Assembly (NCBI RefSeq): GCF_037040815.1
Contig: NZ_CP146232.1
Coordinates: 2,226,501 to 2,290,500, forward strand
DNA from: Pararoseomonas sp. SCSIO 73927
GTDB lineage: Bacteria; Pseudomonadota; Alphaproteobacteria; Acetobacterales; Acetobacteraceae
Direction of reading: 5' to 3'
DNA: 64,000 bases
The first letter of the stretch is position 1; every line of letters starts with the position of its first letter. This document shows, one piece after another, positions 1 through 7,305 of the stretch. The translations under genes were made by a program, and so were the position numbers. Under the pieces are notes generated by a model. It had not been told where the DNA came from. It saw nothing but the letters and a program-made list of their open reading frames with translations, and made no database searches.

Positions 1-119
1 GCACCGCCGAGGGACTGCGGAAGATGGCCTGGGACGCCGCCGGGAACGCGATCGACTTCCTGGCCGGGCACCCCGACCCGGACGCCGTGGTGAACCGGGA
101 GACCCTCGGCCACCGCTAG
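1..119 (+). CDS. C-terminal end of a probable D-isomer 2-hydroxyacid dehydrogenase (partial)
   Basis: The reading frame enters from outside the window and ends at TAG 117-119, giving 38 residues. The tail resembles the end of D-isomer-specific 2-hydroxyacid dehydrogenases, where a helix carrying A..N..DFLAG is followed by a short strand with VVNRE. Proteins of that family use NAD(P)H to interconvert 2-oxoacids and D-2-hydroxyacids. The catalytic and nucleotide-binding parts lie outside the window, so the family call rests on a short tail only. The following gene begins 228 bp downstream on the same strand. Confidence 0.5.
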   Translation, partial: TAEGLRKMAWDAAGNAIDFLAGHPDPDAVVNRETLGHR

Positions 120-347
120 GCTCGCGCCGGCGACGGCGCCATCCGGCAAAGCGGATCAGGTCGCTCCCACGAACCGACACCCACCATGGCTCGCATCCGG
201 GTGCGGCCGATCTCCGGGCCCGGATTCTCCCGTCACCACGATTGTTCTTTCCACGGCCGCCAACGCAGCATGACCTCTCTCCGTCTCGCTTGAAGTTTGG
301 GAAACACCTCTGTTCGTGCAGGGCGCCCGGTTCATTAGCCTCGGGGC

Positions 348-1628
348 ATGACGTCCCTCACGCGCTCACCCGGTAGACTGACGGCCGGCACCGAAAGTTT
401 TCTTCTCGACAAGCCCGGGGCAGCCGTCGTCGGGCTAAGGGCGGATTCGGAGCAGCAGGCCGGAGGACAGGGCCTGCAGCTCGCCGATGCGGGTGATGAG
501 GGCGTCGGCCCTGTCATCCGGCGGATCGCTTCCGCCGCCTCGCGGCACGATTCCGACGCCAGCTTCCCGTCCACGAACCTCGCCGCACTCCACCGCGCGG
601 GGTTGCTGGACCTGACCGTTCCCGCCCGCTTCGGCGGGCAGGGCAGGGGCCTTGCCGAAGCGGCACGGCTTCTCGGGGCCGTCGGTGGCGCCTGCGCCTC
701 CACCGGCCTGATCCTGGCCATGCAGCTGAATCGCCACGCGGCACTGGCCCGCGAGGGGCGCTGGCCCAGGGCGGTGCACGCCCGCGTTGCCCGCGATGCC
801 GTGCAGCACGGGGCGCTGCTGAACGCGCTGCGGGCCGAGCCGGATCTGGGTTCCCCGACCCGTGGCGGCCTCCCCGCCTCCACGCTTCATGCGCGGCCGG
901 ACGGGACGTGGCGTCTCTCCGGCCGCAAGACCTACGTGACGGGCGCGCCGGGCCTCACCTGGATGGAGGTCTGGGTCAGGACGGCGGAGGAGCGCCCGCG
1001 GCTCGGCTATGCCCTGGTGCGAGCGGACATGCCGGGCGTGCGGATCGTGGAGAGCTGGGACCAGCTCGGCATGCGCGCGACCGGCAGCCACGACGTGGTG
1101 TTCGAGGACGTGGTCCTGCCCGCGGAGCACGCCGTCGACCTCCGCGCGCCCGAGGACTGGGCCGGGGCCGATCCGGCGCAGGCCGTTTGGAACGCCGTCG
1201 GGTTGGGCGCCCTGTACAACGGCATCGGGCGCGCCGCGCGGGACTGGATCATCCGCTTCCTGCACGATCGCCGTCCCACGAGCCTCGGCGCGCCACTGGC
1301 CAGCCTGCCGCGGATGCAGGAGAAGGTCGGCGAGATCCAGTCGATCCTTCTCGTGAACGACCGCCTCATCGCTTCGGTGGCCGCGGAGACGGATGCCCGC
1401 GGGCCGCCTTCCGTCTCGGACAGTCTGCTTCTCAAGACAATCCTCACCGAGAACGCCGTGCGCGCGGTGGAGCTGGCGGCGGCCCTGGCGGGCAACCACG
1501 CCTATGCCCGCGCCAACCCGCTGGAGCGGCATCTGCGCGACGTTCTCTGCGCCCGCATCCACGTGCCCACCGCCGATGCCGCCCATGCCGCGGCGGGGCG
1601 AGAGGCGCTCGCGCCCTTCGCGGCCTGA
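348..1628 (+). CDS. Acyl-CoA dehydrogenase-fold flavoprotein, SfnC/DszC-like
   Basis: A 426-residue protein with the acyl-CoA dehydrogenase fold: an N-terminal helical part, a middle beta domain (about residues 150-250, with LSGRKTYVTGA and the MRATGSHDVVFEDVVLP block) and a C-terminal four-helix domain. The MRATGS..V.F..V.VP block is typical of members that act as FMNH2-dependent monooxygenases in sulfur scavenging (SfnC, DszC) rather than in beta-oxidation. No obvious catalytic Glu of a true acyl-CoA dehydrogenase stands out. It is followed after 22 bp by an SsuD-like monooxygenase and then two SsuA-like receptors, which supports organosulfur oxidation. The first 60 or so residues look unlike the family, so the true start may lie further in. 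The substrate is unknown. Confidence 0.78.
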   Translation: MTSLTRSPGRLTAGTESFLLDKPGAAVVGLRADSEQQAGGQGLQLADAGDEGVGPVIRRIASAASRHDSDASFPSTNLAALHRAGLLDLTVPARFGGQGRGLAEAARLLGAVGGACASTGLILAMQLNRHAALAREGRWPRAVHARVARDAVQHGALLNALRAEPDLGSPTRGGLPASTLHARPDGTWRLSGRKTYVTGAPGLTWMEVWVRTAEERPRLGYALVRADMPGVRIVESWDQLGMRATGSHDVVFEDVVLPAEHAVDLRAPEDWAGADPAQAVWNAVGLGALYNGIGRAARDWIIRFLHDRRPTSLGAPLASLPRMQEKVGEIQSILLVNDRLIASVAAETDARGPPSVSDSLLLKTILTENAVRAVELAAALAGNHAYARANPLERHLRDVLCARIHVPTADAAHAAAGREALAPFAA

Positions 1629-1650
1629 TCAGATCGAGAGAGGAACACCC

Positions 1651-2757
1651 ATGACGCTGCACATCACCGGCATGATCTGGGCCCGGCCCACCTCGGACCT
1701 TGAGCCGCCGAGCGGCGCCGCCTTCCAGCCGGACCACATCGAGGCGATCACGCGCGCGCACGAGGAGGGCGGCTTCGACCGAGTTCTCGCGGGTTACTGG
1801 ACGAACGCGGCGGACGGCTTCCTCGTCCTCGCCCATGCGGCCGCCGTGGCGAAGAAAATCAACTTCCTCATCGCCCACCGCCCGGGCTTCGTCTCGCCCA
1901 CCCTCGCCGCGCGCAAGCTGGCGACTCTGGAGAACCTGACGGGCGGGCGCCTGGCGCTGCACGTCATCTCCGGCGGGGATGACCCGGACCAGCGGAAGGA
2001 CGGCGACTACGCCGACCACGCCGCGCGCTACCGCCGCACGGACGAGTTCCTGGAGATCATCCGCGGCATCTGGACCGCCGACCGCCCTATCAGCCACGAG
2101 GGCGAGTTCTACCGCTTCCAGGACGCCTGGTCGGATGTGCGCCCGATCCAGCGGCCGCACCTGCCGATCTTCTTCGGCGGCGCCTCGGACGCCGCGCTGC
2201 GCGTGGCCGGCCGCCACGCCGACGTCTACGCGCTGTTCGGGGAACCGCTGGCGGACACGGCCGCGGTGCTGGACCGCGTGCGCGCCGCCGTGCCGGCCGG
2301 GCGGGAGGTTGCCTTCTCCTGGTCCAACCGCCCGATCATCGCGGCGACCGAGAAGCAGGCCTGGGAGAAGGCCCAGGACATCCGGCAGCGCGCGATCCGC
2401 AAGCAGGACCTGGCCGGGGGTGCCGGGCTGATCGCCGCCAGCGGCGCGGTGAACTCGCAACGCCTCGTCGGCCTCTCGCAGCGGGGGGAGGTGCTGGACG
2501 AGCGGCTCTGGACTGCCATGGCCGGGGTGCTGGGCGGACGCGGCAACTCCACGGCGCTGGTCGGCACGGCGGAGCAGGTGGCGCGCGCCATGCTGCGCTA
2601 CCGTGCCCACGGCGTGTCCCACTACATCCTGCGCGGCTGGGATCCGCTGCCGGACGCGGTGCAGTACGGGCGGGAACTGATCCCGCTGCTGCGCGAGCTG
2701 GCCGATGCGGAGGATCGCGGCCGCGTCTCCGTCGCCGTGCGCACCGCGGCCGAGTGA
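1651..2757 (+). CDS. LLM-class flavin-dependent monooxygenase, SsuD-like alkanesulfonate monooxygenase
   Basis: A 368-residue bacterial-luciferase-like (TIM barrel) enzyme, close to the roughly 380 residues of E. coli SsuD. Such enzymes use FMNH2 and O2 to cleave C-S bonds of sulfonates and release sulfite. Visible family features are FDRVLAGYW near residue 45, FLIAHRPGFVSPTLAARKLATL, the GGRLALHVISGGDD block and FFGGASDAALRVAGRHADVYALFGEP. The ATG at 1651 follows GAGAGAGG at a normal ribosome-binding distance and removes a long spurious N-terminal extension. It sits in an operon with the acyl-CoA-dehydrogenase-like protein (22 bp upstream) and receptors (13 bp downstream). No flavin reductase is encoded nearby, so FMNH2 must come from elsewhere. 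Confidence 0.88.
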   Translation: MTLHITGMIWARPTSDLEPPSGAAFQPDHIEAITRAHEEGGFDRVLAGYWTNAADGFLVLAHAAAVAKKINFLIAHRPGFVSPTLAARKLATLENLTGGRLALHVISGGDDPDQRKDGDYADHAARYRRTDEFLEIIRGIWTADRPISHEGEFYRFQDAWSDVRPIQRPHLPIFFGGASDAALRVAGRHADVYALFGEPLADTAAVLDRVRAAVPAGREVAFSWSNRPIIAATEKQAWEKAQDIRQRAIRKQDLAGGAGLIAASGAVNSQRLVGLSQRGEVLDERLWTAMAGVLGGRGNSTALVGTAEQVARAMLRYRAHGVSHYILRGWDPLPDAVQYGRELIPLLRELADAEDRGRVSVAVRTAAE

Positions 2758-2770
2758 GGGACGACAGATC

Positions 2771-3715
2771 ATGAGCAGCATCACCGGCCGCCGCGCCCTC
2801 CTGGCCGCCTCCGGCCTTCTCGCGACCTCGGGCGCGGCCCGGGCCCAGCCGCGCGCCGCCACGCTGCGCGTGGGTAGCCAGCGCGGCGGGCTGCAAGCCC
2901 TGCTGGAGGCCTCTGGCCAGACGAAGGACCTGACCTATCCCGTGGCCTGGAGCGAGTTCCAGGCCGCCCAGCCGTTGCTGGAGGCGCTGAACGCCGACGC
3001 GGTGGATATCGGCTCCATGGGCGACCTGAACTTCTTCTCCGTCTTCGCCAACGGCGCCGCGATCCGGGCGGTGGGCGCCACCCGGTCGGACGGGGCCTCC
3101 CAGAACATCGTCGTGAAGGCCGACGGGCCGATCCGGACGGTGGCGGACCTGCGCGGCAAGCGCGTGGCCGCGGCGCGCGGCGGGTGGACGCACTACTCGT
3201 TGTTCCGCATCCTCGAGAAGGCGGGGGTGAAGCCCTCCGAGGTAAACATCGCCTGGCTGCTGCCATCCGACGCCGCGCTGGCCTACCGCTCCGGCGCCAT
3301 CGACGCCTGGTCGGTCTGGGAACCTTTCACCTCGCTGGAGGTGCTGAACTTCGGCAGCCGCGTGCTGGCCGATGCGCGCGGGCTGACGCCCAGCGCCAGC
3401 CTCCTCGCCGTCAGCGAGCCGGCGCTGCGGAACAAGCGCCCGCAGCTGGAGGATTTCGTGCGCCGCAACCGCCTGGGATGGGAATGGGCGAACGCGCACC
3501 TGAAGGACTACGCCCGCACCACCGCCGCACTGATCCGCCAGCCCGTGCCGGTGATCGAGCGCGCCTACGAGGTGAGCGGGACGAAGGCCGTGCCGATCGA
3601 TGCCGCCCTGCTCGGCGAGTTCCAGGAGGCCGTGGACCGCTGCGTGGAGTACGGCATCGTCTCCCGCCGCTTCAACGTGGCGGACGGCATCGACTCCTCC
3701 TTCACCGGCGCTTGA
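2771..3715 (+). CDS. ABC transporter substrate-binding protein, SsuA-like (first of a tandem pair)
   Basis: A 314-residue periplasmic binding protein with a leader containing GRRALLAASGLLATSGAARA, whose Arg pair and hydrophobic stretch suit Tat or Sec export. The mature part has the NMT1/SsuA pattern: LRVGSQRGGLQALLEASG, a DIGSMGDLNFF ligand-loop segment, DLRGKRVAAARG and WSVWEPFTSLEV. Proteins of this type bind aliphatic sulfonates or sulfonate esters and deliver them to an SsuBC-type importer. The next gene encodes a clear paralogue. No permease or ATPase is in this plus-strand unit; the converging minus operon carries both and could serve these receptors. The ligand cannot be deduced. Confidence 0.85.
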   Translation: MSSITGRRALLAASGLLATSGAARAQPRAATLRVGSQRGGLQALLEASGQTKDLTYPVAWSEFQAAQPLLEALNADAVDIGSMGDLNFFSVFANGAAIRAVGATRSDGASQNIVVKADGPIRTVADLRGKRVAAARGGWTHYSLFRILEKAGVKPSEVNIAWLLPSDAALAYRSGAIDAWSVWEPFTSLEVLNFGSRVLADARGLTPSASLLAVSEPALRNKRPQLEDFVRRNRLGWEWANAHLKDYARTTAALIRQPVPVIERAYEVSGTKAVPIDAALLGEFQEAVDRCVEYGIVSRRFNVADGIDSSFTGA

Positions 3716-3725
3716 GAGGCCAGAG

Positions 3726-4664
3726 ATGACCAGCCGCCGCACCCTCCTCGCCGCCGGCGCCGCTCTCCTCGGGGCGCCGGGCATCCTCCGCGCCCAGCCC
3801 GCGGGCGTGCTCCGCATCGGCAACCAGAAGGGTGGCCTGCGCTCCCTGCTGGAAGCTTCCGGCGCCCTGCGCGACCTGCCCTACCGCATCGAGTGGAGCG
3901 AGTTCCCCGCCGCCGCGCCGCTGCTGGAAGCGCTGAATGCCGGCGCGCTGGACCTGGGCTACCAGGGCGACCTCGCCTTCCTCACCGTCCAGGCCTCCGG
4001 CGCGCCGGTGAAGGCCATCGGTGTCGCGCGGCCTTCCCCCGCCGGGCAGGGTATCCTCGTGCGCGGGGATGGTTCCATCCGCAGTGCGGCCGATCTGCGG
4101 GGCAAGCGCATCGCCGGCAATCGCGGCGGCTGGGGCCAGTTCCTCATCCGCGCCGCGCTGAAGCGCGAGGGGATCGCGCCGGCCGATGCCACGATCAACC
4201 TTCTCCCGCCCACGGATGCCGCGCTGGCCTTCCGCTCCGGCGCGGTGGATGCCTGGGCAATCTGGGAACCCTACATCTCGCTGGAGGTGCTGGATTTCGG
4301 CGCCCGCACCGTGGTGGACGGCAGGGGCCTGACGCCCTCCATCATGTTCGTCGCGGCCCATGAGCGGGCGATCCGTGAGAAGGAGGCGATCCTGGCCGAT
4401 CTCCTCCGCCGCTTCCGCGACGGCTGGCGCTGGGCCGATGGCCACATCCCCGAATACGCCCGCTACAACGCCGAGTTGACCCGCCTGCCCGTGCCCGTGC
4501 TGGAGCGCGCCTACGGCATCGAGCGCACCGTGCCCGGCGTTCTGGACGAGGCGCTCGTCGCCGAGTTCCAGCGCGCCGCGGACGAGGCGGTGGAGTTCGG
4601 CCTGCTGCGCGGGCGCGTGGATGTCCGCCCCGGGCTGGACCTCCGCTTCGCGCGGGCGGTGTGA
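3726..4664 (+). CDS. ABC transporter substrate-binding protein, SsuA-like (second of a tandem pair)
   Basis: A 312-residue paralogue of the preceding receptor, starting 10 bp after its stop. The leader MTSRRTLLAAGAALLGAPG has an RR pair and ends before QPAGVLRIGNQKGGLRSLLE. Segments LEALNAGALDLGYQGDLAFL, DLRGKRIAGNRGGWGQF and AWAIWEPYISLEVLDFG align with the upstream protein. The ligand-facing loop differs (DLGYQGDLAF against DIGSMGDLNF), so the pair may bind different sulfur compounds. It is the last gene of the plus-strand sulfur unit and runs into a structured repeat shared with the opposing operon. Confidence 0.85.
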   Translation: MTSRRTLLAAGAALLGAPGILRAQPAGVLRIGNQKGGLRSLLEASGALRDLPYRIEWSEFPAAAPLLEALNAGALDLGYQGDLAFLTVQASGAPVKAIGVARPSPAGQGILVRGDGSIRSAADLRGKRIAGNRGGWGQFLIRAALKREGIAPADATINLLPPTDAALAFRSGAVDAWAIWEPYISLEVLDFGARTVVDGRGLTPSIMFVAAHERAIREKEAILADLLRRFRDGWRWADGHIPEYARYNAELTRLPVPVLERAYGIERTVPGVLDEALVAEFQRAADEAVEFGLLRGRVDVRPGLDLRFARAV

Positions 4665-4673
4665 CGGAGGTGG

Positions 4674-4945
4674 TGCCCCAAGGGGCGCCGCCCCTTGGAT
4701 CCCCGCCAGGAGGCTGGTGGGACCTATAGGTCCCCAACCCTGGACCCGCTTCGGGCTGCCGCGGGGCTGACCCAAAGCGCGGCGCCAGCGATGGAACTTG
4801 ATCCTGCCCTTGCAGTCGCCTCGGCTGCATGAGCCGAGGCGCACCGTCAGCGGAGCGCGTCCAACCCGGGGAAAAAGATGATGGTGAGGGGTCCGGGGAG
4901 AGGAAGAATTCTTTCTTCCTCTCCCTGGCCACAGACCGCCAGCGA
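4674..4945 (-). repeat. Structured intergenic repeat, copy 1 (other copy at 59715-59965)
   Basis: Read on the minus strand from 4945, this segment matches the segment at 59715-59965 read on the plus strand. Both begin TGGCCAGGGAGAGGAAGAA, then a hairpin, CCCCGGACCCCTC, a CATCATCTTTTTC block, CTGACGGTG followed by a GC-rich hairpin, and end with a nine-pair hairpin with a three-base loop. Perfect hairpins here are at 4896-4925, 4817-4841 and 4678-4698; GGACCTATAGGTCC also forms a palindrome near 4718-4731. Arm sequences differ between copies but pairing is preserved. The element fills the gap between two converging operons, so a 3'-end or termination role is plausible. Confidence 0.72.
4896..4925. 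terminator. Strong bidirectional hairpin between converging operons
   Basis: Arms GGGAGAGGAAGAA and TTCTTCCTCTCCC form a perfect 13-pair stem with a four-base loop. It lies 20 bp past the end of the minus-strand oxygenase gene and about 230 bp past the plus-strand receptor gene. There is no long T run on either side, so it may work as a processing or stability element rather than a classic intrinsic terminator. Confidence 0.6.
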
Positions 4946-5968
4946 TCAGGCTGGCACAGGCGCCGGCAGCAGGTCCGCGTGCCAGCGCTGCGCCACGTCG
5001 GGGTGGGAGCGCAGGCGGCCCTTCAGGTAGTTCTGCCCCACCGAGCGGAAGAGCGGGTTCTCCGGGTCGCTCGCCGGCCCCTTCGCCTCGGCGGCCAGAT
5101 GCGGGGGCAGGTTCAGCAGCGGCACGTCCGCGTCCAGGCGGGCACCGAGAAAGAAGGCGACGGAGACGCGGTCCTCGCCGGGCGGCGGGCTGACCACGCG
5201 GTGGATGGTGGCACGCAGATAGCCGTTGGAGGCCAGCTCCAGCAGCTCCCCGATATTCACCACGAAGGTGCCGGGCACGGGCACGGCGTCCACCCAGTTC
5301 CCGTCCTCCTTCTGCACCTGCAGCCCGCGGCGGCTGTCCTGCAGCACGAAGGTGAGAAGGCCGCTGTCCTTGTGCGCGCCCACGCCCTGGTCGTCGCGCG
5401 GGCCTTCCTTTCCGGGGTAGCGGATGATTTTCATGGTCTGGTTCGGCGCGCCCTGCACGATGCCGTCGAAGGCGTCGGCGGGCTGCTCCAGCGCCTCGGC
5501 GAAGGCGCGCAGCAGGCGGGTGGCCACGGCGGTCAGCGCGGCCTGCCAGTTCAGCAGGGCGGGGCGCAGGTCGGGCAGGGTCCTCGGCCACTGGTTCGGG
5601 CCCTGGAGACGCGCCCAGGGCGGGGAGCCCGGCGTGCGGGGCAGGGCCTCGCGCTCGGCGTGGATGTCGAACTGCTCGCGCCAGTCCGGCTTGCCGCGCG
5701 TCAGTTCCTGGCCGGCGCGGTTGTAGCCGCGGAAGTGCGGGGAATGGACCATCTGCACGGAGAACTTGTCGGCCTCCGGCAGCTCGAAGAAGCGGCGGGC
5801 GGTCTTCAGCACCGCCGTACCTTCCGCATCGGGGATGCCGTGGCCGGCGAGGTAGAAGAAGCCGACGTCGCGGGCGGTGGCGCGCAGGTGCTGCAGGAAG
5901 GCGGCGCGGTCCTCCGCCGGGCCATCCAGCCGGCGGAGGTCGATCAGGGGAAGGGCGAGTTCGGTCAT
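4946..5968 (-). CDS. 2-oxoglutarate/Fe(II)-dependent oxygenase, isopenicillin-N-synthase-like family
   Basis: A 340-residue soluble non-heme iron oxygenase. The N-terminal region has the DIOX_N pattern (PLIDLRR, then DVGFFYLAGHGIP). The C-terminal double-stranded beta-helix has the complete iron triad: His199 and Asp201 in GAHKDSGLLTF and His256 in IHRVVSP, with Arg267 and Ser269 (RVS) positioned to bind 2-oxoglutarate. It is the last gene of the minus-strand sulfur operon, 24 bp after the sulfhydrylase gene. Family members with this layout hydroxylate or oxidatively cleave small molecules; here an oxidative step that frees sulfur is inferred from context, not shown. Two other relatives occur in this window, one broken. 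Confidence 0.85.
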   Translation of the reverse strand: MTELALPLIDLRRLDGPAEDRAAFLQHLRATARDVGFFYLAGHGIPDAEGTAVLKTARRFFELPEADKFSVQMVHSPHFRGYNRAGQELTRGKPDWREQFDIHAEREALPRTPGSPPWARLQGPNQWPRTLPDLRPALLNWQAALTAVATRLLRAFAEALEQPADAFDGIVQGAPNQTMKIIRYPGKEGPRDDQGVGAHKDSGLLTFVLQDSRRGLQVQKEDGNWVDAVPVPGTFVVNIGELLELASNGYLRATIHRVVSPPPGEDRVSVAFFLGARLDADVPLLNLPPHLAAEAKGPASDPENPLFRSVGQNYLKGRLRSHPDVAQRWHADLLPAPVPA

Positions 5969-5992
5969 TCTTGGTTCCTCGGGCCTCTGTCC

Positions 5993-7294
5993 TCAGGCGG
6001 CCGCTTGCAGCCGGATGGCGTCCAGCGCCTGCGAGAGATCGGCCAGGATGTCGTCGATGTGCTCGATGCCGATGGAGAGGCGGACGTAGCCGGGCGTGAC
6101 GCCGCTCGCCGCTTGCTCCTCGGCCGAGAGCTGGCTGTGGGTGGTGGTGGCGGGGTGGATGGCCAGGCTGCGCGCGTCGCCGATATTGGCGACGTGGTAG
6201 AGAAGCTTCAGCGCATCGATGAAGCGCGCGCCGTCGGCCTTGCCTCCCGCCAGCTCGAAACCCACCAGCGCGCCGGGGCCGCCCGTGAGGACCCGGTCCG
6301 CCCGCGCCCGCGCCTCGCCGGTCTGGAGCGAGGGGTGGATGACGCGCGTGACCTGGGGGTGGCGCGCGAGCCAGGCGGCGACGGCGGTGGCGTTGCTCAC
6401 CTGCCGCTCGATCCGCAGCGGCAGGGTTTCCAGCCCCTGGATGAGCTGGAAGGCGTTGAAGGGCGAGATGGGGGCGCCGAGGTCGCGCTGCACCGTGCTG
6501 CGGACAAGGGCGGCGTAGGCGCCGATCCCGTGGCGCTCCGCCACCTCCGTCCAGACTGCGCCGTGGTAGCTGGGGTCGGGCGTGTTGAGGGCGGGTTGGC
6601 GATCCTTCCAGGCCGCCCAGTCGAAGTTGCCGCCATCCACGATAATGCCGCCGATGGAGGTGCCGTGGCCGCCGATATACTTCGTGGCGGAGTGCACGAC
6701 GACCGCGGCGCCGAGCGCCAGCGGGCGGGCGAGGATGGGGGCCGCAGTATTGTCCACGATCAGCGGGATGCCCTGCGCGCGGCCGATGGCCGCCACCTCC
6801 GCGATGGGGAAGGCGACCAGCTTCGGGTTAGGCAGGGTTTCGGCGTAGTAGGCGCGCGTGCGCTCATCCGTGGCGCGGCGGAAGTTTTCGGGATCCGCCG
6901 GGTCGGCGAAACGCACTGCCACGCCGCGCTGTGCCAGGGTGTTGGCAAAGAGGTTCCAGGTGCCTCCGTAGAGGTCGGTGGAGGAGACGATGTTGTCCCC
7001 CGCCCGCACCAGCGCCAGCACGGAGAAGGCCGAGGCCGCCTGGCCGGAGGCAAGGGCCAGGGCACCCACCCCGCCCTCCAGCGCCGCCACGCGCTTCTCC
7101 AGCACGTCCGTCGTCGGATTGCCGGTGCGGGTATAGGTAAAGCCCAGCCTCTCCAGGCTGAAGAGGGACTGCGCGTGGTCGGAGCTGGGGAACTGGTAGG
7201 AGGTGGTCTGGTAGATCGGCACGGCCACGGCGCCGGTGGCCGGATCGGCGCGCCAGCCGGCGTGAAGGACGAGGGTTTCGGGCTTCTGGCTCAT
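5993..7294 (-). CDS. metY: O-acetylhomoserine sulfhydrylase (O-acetylhomoserine aminocarboxypropyltransferase)
   Basis: A 433-residue PLP enzyme of the Cys/Met metabolism family, the usual length for MetY. It would condense O-acetylhomoserine with sulfide to homocysteine. Visible features: VPIYQTTSYQF near residue 26, YTRTGNPTTDVLEKRVAALE, NIVSSTDLYGGTWNLF, IVDNTAAPIL (PLP-binding Asp) and HSATKYIGGHG with the PLP lysine at Lys205. The start is the ATG at 7294, 12 bp after the stop of the upstream receptor gene. Its position in an organosulfur transport operon suggests that sulfide or sulfite freed from imported compounds feeds methionine and cysteine synthesis. A related O-acetylserine activity cannot be excluded. 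Confidence 0.93.
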   Translation of the reverse strand: MSQKPETLVLHAGWRADPATGAVAVPIYQTTSYQFPSSDHAQSLFSLERLGFTYTRTGNPTTDVLEKRVAALEGGVGALALASGQAASAFSVLALVRAGDNIVSSTDLYGGTWNLFANTLAQRGVAVRFADPADPENFRRATDERTRAYYAETLPNPKLVAFPIAEVAAIGRAQGIPLIVDNTAAPILARPLALGAAVVVHSATKYIGGHGTSIGGIIVDGGNFDWAAWKDRQPALNTPDPSYHGAVWTEVAERHGIGAYAALVRSTVQRDLGAPISPFNAFQLIQGLETLPLRIERQVSNATAVAAWLARHPQVTRVIHPSLQTGEARARADRVLTGGPGALVGFELAGGKADGARFIDALKLLYHVANIGDARSLAIHPATTTHSQLSAEEQAASGVTPGYVRLSIGIEHIDDILADLSQALDAIRLQAAA

Positions 7295-7305
7295 GGCGGT
7301 CTCCT

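Noticed and set aside
186..296. A 36-codon plus-strand ORF with a Cys upstream of the first sulfur unit, considered as a second leader peptide
   Set aside because: It has only one Cys, far from the stop, no hairpin follows it, and codon use is not convincing.
435..1586. A 383-codon minus-strand frame opposite the acyl-CoA-dehydrogenase-like gene
   Set aside because: The plus strand has recognisable family motifs; the minus frame has none.
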